Source: Chloroflexi bacterium HGW-Chloroflexi-8
GTDB lineage: Bacteria > Chloroflexota > Anaerolineae > Anaerolineales > Anaerolineaceae
NCBI GenBank assembly: GCA_002841995.1
Contig: PHBS01000003.1
Location: 1-56,777 of the forward strand
Length of the DNA stretch: 56,777 nt
Direction of reading: 5' to 3'
In this document: piece after piece, positions 25,221-35,975 of the stretch
Numbering within the stretch: position 1 is the first letter of the stretch
How the letters are laid out: the number at the start of each line of letters is the position of its first letter
The notes under the pieces: generated by a model
What the model was told of the DNA's origin: nothing
Seen by the model: only the letters and a program-made list of their open reading frames with translations
Database searches by the model: none
Translations under genes and position numbers: made by a program

Positions 25221-25594
25221 ATATTAATTGTCAATAAAGTTAAGAATGGATTTTGAGCAGAGGTCAGCGCTTAGAATATAGTTTGTGAACCGAACTTATT
25301 TAAAATGCGGGGAAATGCGTCGGGAATTCGATGATGGTTGTATGCACCCCTGAATCCTTAAAAGCGACATGCCAAGAATTCTATTAATTCTCGTGAATAG
25401 GAAGAGCTTATTGTGATTATTTTCTAAATTTTAACTCTGTAAATAGGATGATCCCCTTATTTTCAAGCAAAAAACACGAACTGGCTAAATAATTGTTGTC
25501 GGTTTATTAAAAATTCAAAATCGTAGTTAGTCTGAGTTACATGATTTATTGCTCTTAAGTCAGAGAAACGATTCCTTTACTCCAGAACTTGTGC
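25221..25594. other. Intergenic region, no gene seen
   Basis: 370 bases lie between the operon's control site and the 25595-25990 gene on the same strand. The stretch is AT-rich with a GC-richer patch at about 25300-25370. No terminator or reading frame is supported. Confidence 0.4.
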
Positions 25595-25990
25595 TTATCG
25601 GAAGTTTTGCCAGTTTAACAAAATAAAAATAGTCCAAACAATGGCAAAGATCGGGGGGATTGGAAGAGCAAATCCCCACCAAAATAAGCCACCTATTGGA
25701 ATCAGTACAAGTGCGAGAATCGCACCTGACATATGACCTCCCCAAAGCAAGATACCTGCAACTGCCTCAAGTATACACACGAGCAGAAATGCAACCAGAA
25801 GAGGGATGGTCGTGGTTAAGCCAATCCGCTCAAAGGGTCCCCGCCCATAAGCTGGAAATCCCATAACGATGGGTATGTCATTGCCTTTGGCTAGGTTTCT
25901 AATCGCTGGGAAGCAGAATACCCCAAAACCAACAGCGATGATCCAATGGAGAACTGCTGCTGCTCGTATTAAGAAAGGAATGCTAACCAT
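25595..25990 (-). CDS. Four-helix membrane protein
   Basis: The 131-residue protein has four hydrophobic segments: residues about 5-27 ('FLIRAAAVLHWIIAVGFGVF'), 55-75 ('GLTTTIPLLVAFLLVCILEA'), 78-100 and 105-128. A short conserved-looking loop 'FPAYGRGPFERIG' lies between the first two. This resembles small uncharacterised membrane proteins found in many bacteria, but no named family was assigned. AAGGAGG lies six bases before the ATG, a very strong site. It stands alone. The positively charged end and short loops suggest both termini in the cytoplasm. Confidence 0.72.
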   Translation of the reverse strand: MVSIPFLIRAAAVLHWIIAVGFGVFCFPAIRNLAKGNDIPIVMGFPAYGRGPFERIGLTTTIPLLVAFLLVCILEAVAGILLWGGHMSGAILALVLIPIGGLFWWGFALPIPPIFAIVWTIFILLNWQNFR

Positions 25991-26177
25991 AACGCCTCCT
26001 TGAAAAAATATGACAGATATTCAATTGTCGGCTCGGGCATGTTTATTAGCATGCAACACTTGCTGAATCGGGAATGAGATAAATGCTGTTTTGGTGAAAC
26101 GAACTTTATGCCAATAAAACTGCTCGTAAAAAAATGCACTTCGCTAGTCGAGGAGTTGCAAATGTGTATTCATTTTT

Positions 26178-26810
26178 TTAAATCACTTTTTTTCTTTTGG
26201 TTAAATTTTTTGTATAATCATGAAACTGGTTTACAATCTTGAAACCAATAGATTCATAGAGTTGCCTTGCAGGAACATTGGAGACACCAGTTGAGATACA
26301 TACGCGATTCATCCCATAACCCTTCATTCGGCGCAACCCTTCCATTAGTGCGGCGCGCGTTAATCCTTGCCTGCGATACGCCTCAAGTGCTCCAACGGGT
26401 CCAAAATCACCAATCTTGTTAACCGGGTCGATCCATCCATTCACATACGCAGCAATTACGCCATTTGGTGCCACTGAAACAATATCCAGGTCACGATAAT
26501 AACCGGGTAATTGCATGAAATGGGCGTAGTCATCGTCGCTGACCTTGCCCACAGTCCAGGGATGCCATACTTCGCGCCGGATGGATGCTCGATTTGTAAT
26601 TTCGTCTGTCCCCGAAAATTCACGGACTTGGTAGCTGTCAGGTACTATAGACTCGGGAATCGGCTCGCCTAACGAACGTAGCATATTTACTTCTGCAAAT
26701 TCACCACAATATTTAAAACCATGCTGTTCCAAAAAAGCAATTCGTTTACTGTCATCCTGACGTGAACCTGAAACAAGATTGCCACCCCAACTCATTTCAT
26801 TCGGGTCCAA
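26178..26810 (-). CDS. GNAT acetyltransferase, apparently truncated at the 5' end
   Basis: The frame opens at TTG 26810 and contains an ATG at 26795; a TGA sits three codons upstream. The protein begins within what is normally the end of a first GNAT domain: 'SRQDDSKRIAFLEQHGFKYCGEF' (residues about 16-38) is the terminal strand-helix of such a domain, followed by the linker 'MLRSLGEPIPESIVPDSYQVR'. A complete second GNAT domain follows, with the acetyl-CoA loop 'VGALEAYRRQGLTRAALMEG' (about 138-157) and 'VSNVPARQLYESIGFKIV'. Intact relatives with two domains are about 300 residues, so the first 90 or so appear lost. The remaining domain has its cofactor motif and may work alone. No clear ribosome binding site precedes either start. 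Confidence 0.65.
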   Translation of the reverse strand: MDPNEMSWGGNLVSGSRQDDSKRIAFLEQHGFKYCGEFAEVNMLRSLGEPIPESIVPDSYQVREFSGTDEITNRASIRREVWHPWTVGKVSDDDYAHFMQLPGYYRDLDIVSVAPNGVIAAYVNGWIDPVNKIGDFGPVGALEAYRRQGLTRAALMEGLRRMKGYGMNRVCISTGVSNVPARQLYESIGFKIVNQFHDYTKNLTKRKKVI

Positions 26811-26917
26811 ATTAATGGTTCATGATCGACCTGTTCTTATGACCTGAGGGAGTCTTGTGGATACTCTCATGTACAACTGGGTCCGTATCCTGTAGATCAA
26901 AGTATTTATCTTGTTTT

Positions 26918-26952
26918 TCGGTTCAGTCGTGTTATCTTCACGACTGAACCGA
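26918..26952. repeat. Perfect 14-7-14 hairpin downstream of katG
   Basis: TCGGTTCAGTCGTG (26918-26931) and its exact complement (26939-26952) are separated by TTATCTT. It lies 57 bases past the katG stop. On the katG strand the stem is followed by A-rich sequence, not U, so it may protect the mRNA end or work as a terminator only with help. On the other strand a T-rich run follows about ten bases later. Confidence 0.75.
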
Positions 26953-27008
26953 TATTAGTTGATTGTTTTTACTTTCGGTAGACTTCTTCGCAAGTGTTTA
27001 TGCTGCGA

Positions 27009-29255
<2,247 letters not shown>

Positions 29256-29279
29256 CTATTTAAAGTTTTCTAAACTCCT

Positions 29280-29717
29280 TTAATTCTCCTCTTTACACCT
29301 TGGACAAAGTCCATAAAGCGATATTTGTGGACGGAGGATCTTGTAACCAGACGACTCTTCTAAATTGCGAAGAGATTCCGTATCCAGAGACACATCCCCA
29401 TCCATAATATTATTGCATTTAATACAAATTAAGTGAGGATGAGGTTCGGGGCGGTTGCCATCATAATGACTGTCGTCCCGCAATTTTATCTCTAACACCT
29501 GATTCATTTCTTTTAACAAAGAAAGTGTTTTGTAAACCGTTGCATGACTCATCGTTGGGAATTGGTGCTTAATTTTTTTGTGTAGCTGACTTGCACTGGG
29601 ATGCCCTTCGCTTACCGCAATCAATCGCACCAGCTCTATCCTTTGGGGAGTTAACCGAAAGTTACGCTCCTTCAATGCAGCAATCATATGATTAAAACGG
29701 ACTTCCGGATCTGTCAT
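29280..29717 (-). CDS. perR: Fur-family peroxide regulator, PerR type
   Basis: The 145-residue protein has a winged helix ('FRLTPQRIELVRLIA', 'HPSASQLHKKIKHQFPTMSHATVYKTLSLLKE') and a dimer domain with two CxxC pairs (Cys98/Cys101 and Cys138/Cys141) for structural zinc. The regulatory site aligns with PerR: His39, Asp86, His93, His95 and Asp106. Asp106 lies five residues after Cys101, just as Asp104 of Bacillus PerR follows its Cys99; that position is Glu in Fur. This favours peroxide sensing by metal-catalysed histidine oxidation over iron sensing. It lies directly upstream of katG, the classic target. A perfect 9-1-9 palindrome 27 bases upstream suggests autoregulation. AAGGAT precedes the ATG. 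Confidence 0.88.
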   Translation of the reverse strand: MTDPEVRFNHMIAALKERNFRLTPQRIELVRLIAVSEGHPSASQLHKKIKHQFPTMSHATVYKTLSLLKEMNQVLEIKLRDDSHYDGNRPEPHPHLICIKCNNIMDGDVSLDTESLRNLEESSGYKILRPQISLYGLCPRCKEEN

Positions 29718-29743
29718 AATATATCCTTGGATAATAAATCCTT

Positions 29744-29762
29744 ATAAATAATTATTATTTAT
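29744..29762. promoter_or_regulatory. Fur/PerR-type box
   Basis: ATAAATAAT, T, ATTATTTAT form a perfect 19-base palindrome with the 9-1-9 geometry of extended Fur-family sites and a close likeness to the PerR consensus core (TTATAAT-n-ATTATAA). It lies 27 bases upstream of the PerR-type start codon, covering the likely promoter. Confidence 0.7.
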
Positions 29763-30295
29763 TATATATGATGATATGAAAAATTTTCGGTGTAGACTTT
29801 GTACAACACCAGAACTTGATCTGTTATACACAAAAAAGCGTCAATGCAAGCATGCGCTCGAAAGAGCCTAACTTCACTTTGGAACACTAAAATTATTTTT
29901 TCCCATCCAAATTACTTTAAAGTCATAAACTCCCCTAAGAATTCCAGCATAGTCTAAAATGCACTATGCACCTCGCCTTACCGAGCAAAGAATTCTGACC
30001 GAATCAAAAAGTGTCTTTGATTCGCTGAATGTCAATCATTGGGTAAGACAATGAAAGAAGAGTTTGAGAAGTTATTTGGTCTGGCACCTTAACTGCTCGG
30101 TGTGTATTTCCTGTTTTTAATTTAATCTTTCCAAAATTCTAAAAAATCAATTAACAAATCGTTTAATTTGTGATTCGTCAGTCAACGCTCTTAAATAGTA
30201 TTAAACCCGATCAATTCGTGTTATTGGTGAGGTCACAAAATCACAATTCGGTCCAATATCAGAGCTGTCAAATTTTTTCAACAAGCTTGTAGATT
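29763..30295. other. Intergenic region with a possible gene remnant
   Basis: About 530 bases lie upstream of the PerR-type gene and past the end of the 30296-31627 gene. A plus-strand frame (about 29959-30054) reads ESKSVFDSLNVNHWVRQ and stops, while MKEEFEKLFGLAP follows at once in another frame (30051-30092). Together they look like the end of a decayed gene, but no family was identified. Confidence 0.3.
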
Positions 30296-31627
30296 CTACG
30301 AAAGATGTAGTACAAATCCATCCATATAAGATTTGATCGTCGGCATACCGACTAAACGATGATAGAAAAACTTGTTGACGACATTGATCACCTCGGCGCG
30401 GGCAGCTTCTGCTTCATTCGTCAGGATCGAACCGGCTTCCGGGCGAGAAAGAGCATCACGCAATCTGAGCAGGTGCATTACAATTTGACTCTCCTGGTCC
30501 CCTTCCAGTGCTTTGATCACATCCATAATTAGACGATCGGCGGCAGATGCCAGGTCTTCATGCGCAATACTCGAGCCAGATGAATAGGCATCATCAATGG
30601 TTCGAATGAGAGACCATACCTGGTAAAGAATGGTGGCAGGCTCGTCAAACAACTCACGCAAAAAGGCGGCTTCTTCATAACGCCCGGTCAGGCGAAAGAT
30701 ATTGTACATGCGTTTGGCCACTTTGCCGTAATTGACATCCTTCGTCAGGTACTTTTGAACTTCATGTTCCAATTGTTCTACATAATGGTCCAATGCATTG
30801 GCAGATACATGCTGGGCAAGTTTAGAGAAGATCGGCACAGAAGCGGCTTCCAGATACACTTCCTGGAAATATGGATCCAGATAGCCGTCCAGCGGTATGA
30901 TATCACCGTCTGGTTTTTCCCAGGTTACATCCAGCATATTACTGGCATTTGACAACTGCTTACGGATGCTATCTGCGACAACCCAATCCAGTTTGCACCA
31001 TCCGGGTGCGTTAGAGACATCTTCCCATGCAACACTGATAGGTGTTCCATCCAATCGGAAGCCATCAATTTTTCCTGCCCGGATCTGATCTGGTTTCCAG
31101 GCGATGGGTGTTCCAGTTTTATAGCGCCGGTCGCCAATCACCATTTCTTCGGGGAAAGAACCAAACTTTACTTCAATGAGCTGGTAAGTAGGACCTTGAA
31201 CTGTATTCAACGCCTTTTCGCGCATGGCTTTCGCAAGGATCTGGCAGGCTTCTTCCCGACTGGGCGCGATGATATTGATGCGCTCGAAATAGTCACAGTC
31301 GCCCGGGTAAGATTGAATTTTGGATTGGGCAGCTGAACCGGAAAGTGCCAGTGCTGTTTCAATAACACCCGGGACATCCTCAAATTCAACCAGTTTTCCA
31401 ATCCGCCGGAAGTATTCTAGCTCTTGCTGGCTAAAATCCAGCATCGATATGTTATGTCCAAAAACCCCACTTCGCGAGTCAATTGTGATCGAATCGCCTT
31501 CTTTTGCTGAGGCCATGTTTGTTAGCCACTGCAAAGCATCAGTCTCGTTCACCTCTACCCCCAGACGATGGGCAGATTCCAGTATTCGGGCAAGTTCAGC
31601 TTCAGGTTTCACATTTTTTTCAGTCAT
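30296..31627 (-). CDS. Nucleotidyltransferase-like protein of unknown function
   Basis: This 443-residue cytoplasmic protein was not matched to a named family. Near residues 95-115 it has 'ALSGSAAQSKIQSYPGDCDYFERI', which has the layout of a nucleotidyltransferase core: Gly-Ser on the first turn and two acidic residues spaced D-x-D about a dozen residues later, followed by a hydrophobic strand. The best-known comparison is poly(A)-polymerase and minimal nucleotidyltransferase domains. It is preceded by about 90 helical residues and followed by a large mixed domain ('GSFPEEMVIGDRRYKTGTPIAWKP', 'KIDGFRLDGTPISVAWEDVSNAPG') and a long helical C-terminus. AAGGAGG lies six bases before the ATG at 31627. 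The gene stands alone. The call rests on one motif; substrate and role are unknown. Confidence 0.55.
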   Translation of the reverse strand: MTEKNVKPEAELARILESAHRLGVEVNETDALQWLTNMASAKEGDSITIDSRSGVFGHNISMLDFSQQELEYFRRIGKLVEFEDVPGVIETALALSGSAAQSKIQSYPGDCDYFERINIIAPSREEACQILAKAMREKALNTVQGPTYQLIEVKFGSFPEEMVIGDRRYKTGTPIAWKPDQIRAGKIDGFRLDGTPISVAWEDVSNAPGWCKLDWVVADSIRKQLSNASNMLDVTWEKPDGDIIPLDGYLDPYFQEVYLEAASVPIFSKLAQHVSANALDHYVEQLEHEVQKYLTKDVNYGKVAKRMYNIFRLTGRYEEAAFLRELFDEPATILYQVWSLIRTIDDAYSSGSSIAHEDLASAADRLIMDVIKALEGDQESQIVMHLLRLRDALSRPEAGSILTNEAEAARAEVINVVNKFFYHRLVGMPTIKSYMDGFVLHLS

Positions 31628-31709
31628 TCGCAACCTCCTTGATCTTGATAAAGAAACCAGCGTTTAAATTTTATTCATGATCTTGAAAGACCAGAACGAT
31701 GCACGAATT

Positions 31710-32261
31710 TCATGGCTTTACTTTCTGTGAAAGTTTTCGTATTTCACGAAATATCTCTGCCTGATCTTGTGCGTCACGTAAAGCATTGTGTACCAAATGT
31801 TTTTCTTGAAGGAGAAAGGTCGAAATATGTTTCATTGAAGTCTCACACCATGAAACACCGGAGAATCCCATGTAAAAAGCTTTAATATCCAGCGCGCTAT
31901 GACCGAAGGGGTTATTTCCAAGATAACGGTAAAAATAATCGTTTATGAATGACCAATCAAACGGCGCGTTTAGTGCCACAAAAACCACCCTGCTGTCTTT
32001 GGGAACTACGTCATTTATCCAATCAGCAAAGTTTTGCATTGCAATCCGAGGATCAATACCATCTTCTTTTAAGGTCTCCAAAGAAAGCCCGCTGATCGCA
32101 AGCGCTTCGGGTAAAAACTCTGAACGATCAGGCTGCAATTCGACATAAAAAGTAGAATTAGTATCCTCAACTAGGCAGGCACCAATCGAAAGCATGGCGT
32201 ATTTACCCGGGATAGGGCCGGCAGTTTCGACATCAACACAAATATATACCTCATTTTGCAT
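31710..32261 (-). CDS. DEDDh 3'-5' exonuclease (RNase T/DnaQ-like)
   Basis: From the ATG at 32261 the protein is 183 residues and contains the exonuclease I-III motifs: 'EVYICVDVETAGPIPGKYAML' (3-23) with Asp-Glu; 'VVFVALNAPFDWSFINDYF' (about 92-110) with the second Asp; and 'HLVHNALRDAQDQAEIF' near 155-171 with the His and last Asp five residues apart, marking the DEDDh subtype. Such enzymes remove nucleotides from 3' ends of DNA or RNA. The open frame begins eight codons earlier (32285), but the conserved part starts right after this ATG. Motif II has 'N-A-P-F-D' in place of the commoner 'H-N-A-x-F-D', which is an acceptable variant. No partner gene adjoins. Confidence 0.85.
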   Translation of the reverse strand: MQNEVYICVDVETAGPIPGKYAMLSIGACLVEDTNSTFYVELQPDRSEFLPEALAISGLSLETLKEDGIDPRIAMQNFADWINDVVPKDSRVVFVALNAPFDWSFINDYFYRYLGNNPFGHSALDIKAFYMGFSGVSWCETSMKHISTFLLQEKHLVHNALRDAQDQAEIFREIRKLSQKVKP

Positions 32262-32430
32262 AGCGTTTATTATACAATTATTCAATTTACTAACCGATAG
32301 AATATATATAGTCGCAACATATCAGCAGCATAAAAAAACAATATCCTTAAACAATAATCATTAACAAGGTCTTTGATGTATTTCTCCACTAAATTTGACG
32401 AAGTGGATACGATTTATTCATCAGTTTTAT

Positions 32431-33537
32431 TTACTTTGAAAAAGTATTATTCAAGTTTTTCTTGATCTGTTTGACGTTCGGCTCCAGGCAGACATGAATA
32501 TTAGGTTCGGAATTGGGATCTATGATCGTCTGTCCTAAAGTAGATCCAACATCCGTGATGACATCCAGATGAAGTTGCTGAAAAACGCATGAATCAGGCT
32601 TTGTCATGATGACAGCCGCAGTCAGGTCAAATATTTCAGTTGTCTTAAAACCAAATCTATTAAACATGCTGTTGTAGAGGTCTACAACCATTTTTGCTTT
32701 TTTGCCTCCTTGGTTCCATGGTCGGAGATCTTTCTTCGAAAACAACACTTGATTGGTGGCATCCAGCGGTATCATAAATAGTTCTATTCCGGACTCAAAT
32801 ACTTCTTTTGCAGCTTGTGGATCTGCTACGATATTCCATTCAGCAACCTGGTTATCGGAGTCGGGAGTCAAATTTATGATATTACCGGGAACATAGATTG
32901 CGCCACCCATGAAATAAACAGCCGAAATATTATTTTTTATCTCCGGGTCGAGGCGCAGAGCTTGTGCGAGATTCGTGAAAGGTCCGCTCAGAAAAATGGT
33001 TACAGGTTCAGAAGCTTTATTGATCGTTTCAACAATCAATTCTGGTGCATTCTGGAATGGATAGACTTTGTCAGCATTGGATAACGAATAATCCCAGAAG
33101 TTATCACTTAGTTCACGTAACCAATCCGGGAAAGGAGTACCACCAGCCAATGGCATATCCTGCCCTGCTCCAAGTGGAATATCACGAATCCCAAAGCTAT
33201 CCAGTAATTTTCCCATGTGTTGAACGTATAATTCGGGGTGTGCTTCCCCATAGGAAATATTGATAGCCTGAATGGAGATTTCCGGATTACTGAGCAAGTA
33301 GAGTAGTGCTGCCATCCCATCAAGACTGCCATCATCGTCATAGATCAGGAGTGTTTTCCTGGGTGACGCTTTGGTTTCAGCCGTTGTGTTTGGCATAGAT
33401 GTATTCATGATCTGGGAAGGATCGACAGATGATACGATAGGTGGTTGTGTAAAGTTGCCACACCCACCAACAAGTAGTATAAAAAATACGAGAACGACGA
33501 TCGGTACCCATTTAATTTTGTCCAATCTAATCTCCAT
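32431..33537 (-). CDS. Lipoprotein nucleoside-hydrolase-like protein
   Basis: The 368-residue protein has a signal peptide (about 8-25) ending LLVGGC, so Cys26 should carry lipid. After a Ser/Thr-rich linker comes an inosine-uridine nucleoside hydrolase fold: 'LLIYDDDGSLDGMAALLYLL' (64-83), 'INISYGEAHPELY', 'PVTIFLSGPFTNLAQALR', 'VYFMGGAI', 'AEWNIVADPQAA' and 'FDLTAAVIM'. In classical enzymes the first motif is D-x-D-x-G-x-D-D with three calcium-binding aspartates; here the last Asp is Gly74, and the His before the late Asp is Phe. Either this is a subfamily with altered metal binding or it no longer hydrolyses nucleosides. It is probably anchored outside the cell membrane, where it could salvage nucleosides. 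No transporter lies nearby. Confidence 0.85.
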   Translation of the reverse strand: MEIRLDKIKWVPIVVLVFFILLVGGCGNFTQPPIVSSVDPSQIMNTSMPNTTAETKASPRKTLLIYDDDGSLDGMAALLYLLSNPEISIQAINISYGEAHPELYVQHMGKLLDSFGIRDIPLGAGQDMPLAGGTPFPDWLRELSDNFWDYSLSNADKVYPFQNAPELIVETINKASEPVTIFLSGPFTNLAQALRLDPEIKNNISAVYFMGGAIYVPGNIINLTPDSDNQVAEWNIVADPQAAKEVFESGIELFMIPLDATNQVLFSKKDLRPWNQGGKKAKMVVDLYNSMFNRFGFKTTEIFDLTAAVIMTKPDSCVFQQLHLDVITDVGSTLGQTIIDPNSEPNIHVCLEPNVKQIKKNLNNTFSK

Positions 33538-33679
33538 TCTTTATTGTAGCAAAATCCAGCCGCCTGCGAAGGATCCACATTTGGAGAAGTCTTCCATAAA
33601 AGGATGCGAATGCTCGCACAAGCTGAAGCGCAGTAAAAAGTAAGTGTGCTTCGTTAGGTGCCTTTTTGTATTTGCAAAC

Positions 33680-34594
33680 TTATGAGATAAAAGGTGGATC
33701 CATGAAGACATAATTTTCATACTGACCCAAAGGTTTATCACTCATGAAATGCTCCAGCAATGGGGATGTTTTGAAGCCATGCTTTAACACATATTCAATA
33801 GCAGCAGTGTTAGTCATCGGGACGGGTATGTACATTTGCTCCCACACTTCGTCAACAAATTTTGTCATTTCGCTTTCCACATGAGCAAGGGCAATGTGAA
33901 AATCTTGATTTTGTAACATGGCGATGGGACCTGCACGGTGGCTCACATAACTATATCCAACGACTTGCCCATTCCGGCGATAAAAATGACCTTGACGATT
34001 TTTACTTAACCAAACATGATCAACTTCCCGTACATACCCCAAAATGATTTGATCAATGGAATTCAGAATTGCAAGATTCTCATGAGTTGGAATGAACGGC
34101 TCTATGGCTAAATCCGTTTCAAATGGAACAATCTCCGGTTTACGAAACCAATCATAGATTGTGAAGCGAAACTTTACTCCTGATTTTAGATACCGCGTGA
34201 TAGCAGGGATATCTGAAGTTCCAATAACGACTCGATTGCGTACGCCCTCCAATGAGAATGCCACATCCAGCAAACGTTTTCCAACCCCTTGAGCCTGTTT
34301 ATCAGGGTGTACAAATAGTTCTGATAATTGCCGTATGCCATCCCTAACCATCGATCGCGAGAACCCGATAATTTCACCTTGATCTACCGCTACCCAGAAA
34401 TGTTCAGCGGTTTGTGTGAAGTATTCTGAAATATTGTGAAAATACTCGAAGCCTGACGAGAGATTTTCAGGATCTGGTTTATCTTCGGGTGATGCCTGAC
34501 CAATACTTTGATAAAGGCCGTGAAGAGCGTGTTGAAAGACAACAAAAATGCTAAATAAATCTTCTCTTGTTCCCGGGCGGATTGTGATGGTCAT
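33680..34594 (-). CDS. Tandem GNAT-family acetyltransferase
   Basis: The protein of about 304 residues has two GNAT-like halves. The first has 'HFWVAVDQGEIIGFSRSMVRDGIRQLSELFVHPDKQAQGVGKRLLDVAFSLEG' with a complete acetyl-CoA loop (QAQGVGKRLL, about 95-104). The second (about 160-304) contains 'GHFYRRNGQVVGYSYVSHRAGPIAML' and 'VPMTNTAAIEYVLKHGFKTSPLLEHFMSD', but a weak cofactor loop, so only the first half is probably catalytic. Two ATG codons stand close together; GAGG fits the second (34594) better, eight bases in front. Upstream is an 800-base stretch with a decayed gene. The acceptor is unknown. Confidence 0.85.
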   Translation of the reverse strand: MTITIRPGTREDLFSIFVVFQHALHGLYQSIGQASPEDKPDPENLSSGFEYFHNISEYFTQTAEHFWVAVDQGEIIGFSRSMVRDGIRQLSELFVHPDKQAQGVGKRLLDVAFSLEGVRNRVVIGTSDIPAITRYLKSGVKFRFTIYDWFRKPEIVPFETDLAIEPFIPTHENLAILNSIDQIILGYVREVDHVWLSKNRQGHFYRRNGQVVGYSYVSHRAGPIAMLQNQDFHIALAHVESEMTKFVDEVWEQMYIPVPMTNTAAIEYVLKHGFKTSPLLEHFMSDKPLGQYENYVFMDPPFIS

Positions 34595-34830
34595 GGTCAT
34601 TACCTCGCATGAGTTCCATCTTGAAAATAAAAAAGGTAAGTATCTAATGAATATATGAATGGATTCTGTTTATAAAGTAATTAAATCTCACAGCCAACTA
34701 AAATGTATTTATTCCAATAATTTCACGTAATTATCTCAAACATGCACCTACGACCAAATCTTAAAAAATTATACAACACTAGTTTTCCAAACAAAAATTT
34801 GTTTCGTAATACTTACAAATTTAATAATAA

Positions 34831-35340
34831 TTAATCCATGAATTCGAGTATTTTGTGGTTTATCAAGTTTGCCTGAGCAAAATTCAGATCATGACCTGTT
34901 TCAGGGATGATTTCTGTCTTGATTTGAGGGGCAATTATATTCAAACGCTTAATATCTTTGTGGGTGGAAAATTTTTTTCATTTTCGCCGACCAAAAACAA
35001 TGCAGGGATTGGTAGGTTGTGTATCTCACGATCTTTTATTGGTGTGGTATTGACGATTGCCTTTGGTTTAAAACACTTCCCTGCTAATCGCATATCTTCA
35101 TACACGCTCTTTACGATATTTCGGGATAATTAAGCTTTTTTGCCGTGTCCTGATCTGAAAGGAAGATAAGATTTCAATCCCATCAATCAACCTCTGATTT
35201 GATTTATGATCTTCAAGGATTGCGACATTGTCCACAAAGTTCAGACGAGCGGGGTTCTGGATGAGAGGATGCTTGAGATCTGGCAAGGAAGCAGGATTCT
35301 GCTTGAATTTAGGAAAACGATCGAAAATTCCGCAGAATCC
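34831..35340 (-). pseudogene. Decayed alpha/beta hydrolase
   Basis: On the minus strand several frames together spell the C-terminal half of an alpha/beta hydrolase. One frame reads EDMRLAGKCFKPKAIVNTTP and then 'IPALFLVGENEKNF', the strand that carries the catalytic acid. After a frame change comes KDIKRLNIIAPQIKTEIIPE followed by TGHDLNFAQANLINHKILEF, with the catalytic His in GHD, ending MD and a stop at 34831. Upstream, 'LPDLKHPLIQNPARLNFVDN' (35286-35226) is in yet another frame, with TAA between. No N-terminal nucleophile elbow was found, so the gene is both truncated and frameshifted. Confidence 0.7.
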
Positions 35341-35405
35341 TGCCAGTCAGTTGCATGCTCAATCGAACGGGTTATTCTTAAGGATCCGATACTTCTGATG
35401 AGCTT

Positions 35406-35870
35406 TCAACGAACCGCTTTTTTCACGAGTGCGATGATCTTTGCTTCTTCAAAGGCTGTCAACTTTAATAGTGCAAAAGAGGTGGCCCACATATTGCCTT
35501 CGTCAAGGTTTGCATCCGGCTGGAAGCCAAAGGTCGCATAGCGTACGTTGAACTTACCAGCAGCCTGAAAGAAGCAGATTACCTTGCCATCCGGATTGGC
35601 ATAAGCGGGCATCCCATACCAGGTTTTGGGCATCAGGGCTGGTGCGTTGGTTGTAATAATTTCATGTAGCTTTTGCGCCATGACGCGATCATCTATCTTC
35701 ATTTGTGAAATCGCTGTTAGTACAGCGCTCTCTCCAACCGCCCTGTCCTTGTTCGCACGCGCTTCTAACTTCAACTCTAGCGTGCGAGCTTTCATGGCAG
35801 CTTTTTCTTCAGCTGTAAATCCTTCACCGGATTTCTTGGTGTTATTTTTTGTTTCAATCTTTGTGTTCAT
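35406..35870 (-). CDS. DUF1801 (YdhG-like) family protein
   Basis: The 154-residue protein has a charged helical leader (about 1-55, rich in Lys, Glu and Ala) and then a DUF1801/YdhG domain: '[53 protein letters not shown]' (about 64-116), with the family's 'P.l.p.twyGMPaya..gkvv.ff', and '[27 protein letters not shown]' at the end. The fold resembles frataxin-type CyaY/YjbR domains, and some members are called iron chaperones without firm proof. AAGGAGA precedes the ATG. It is divergent from a MarR gene across 105 bases, so that regulator probably controls it. Confidence 0.85.
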   Translation of the reverse strand: MNTKIETKNNTKKSGEGFTAEEKAAMKARTLELKLEARANKDRAVGESAVLTAISQMKIDDRVMAQKLHEIITTNAPALMPKTWYGMPAYANPDGKVICFFQAAGKFNVRYATFGFQPDANLDEGNMWATSFALLKLTAFEEAKIIALVKKAVR

Positions 35871-35944
35871 AGAAATCTCCTTTCTGATTTTTTATTTTGA
35901 TACCTTGCGTAGTTATCAAAATACCTTTATAATGAAGATACTTT

Positions 35945-35958
35945 ATTATCGAGATAAT
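35945..35958. promoter_or_regulatory. Candidate MarR operator
   Basis: ATTATC-GA-GATAAT is a perfect 6-2-6 inverted repeat, 17 bases upstream of the MarR start codon and 75 bases upstream of the divergent DUF1801 start. Its size suits a MarR half-site pair, and it would cover the MarR promoter. Confidence 0.45.
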
Positions 35959-35975
35959 GTCAAGAGGATGTATAT

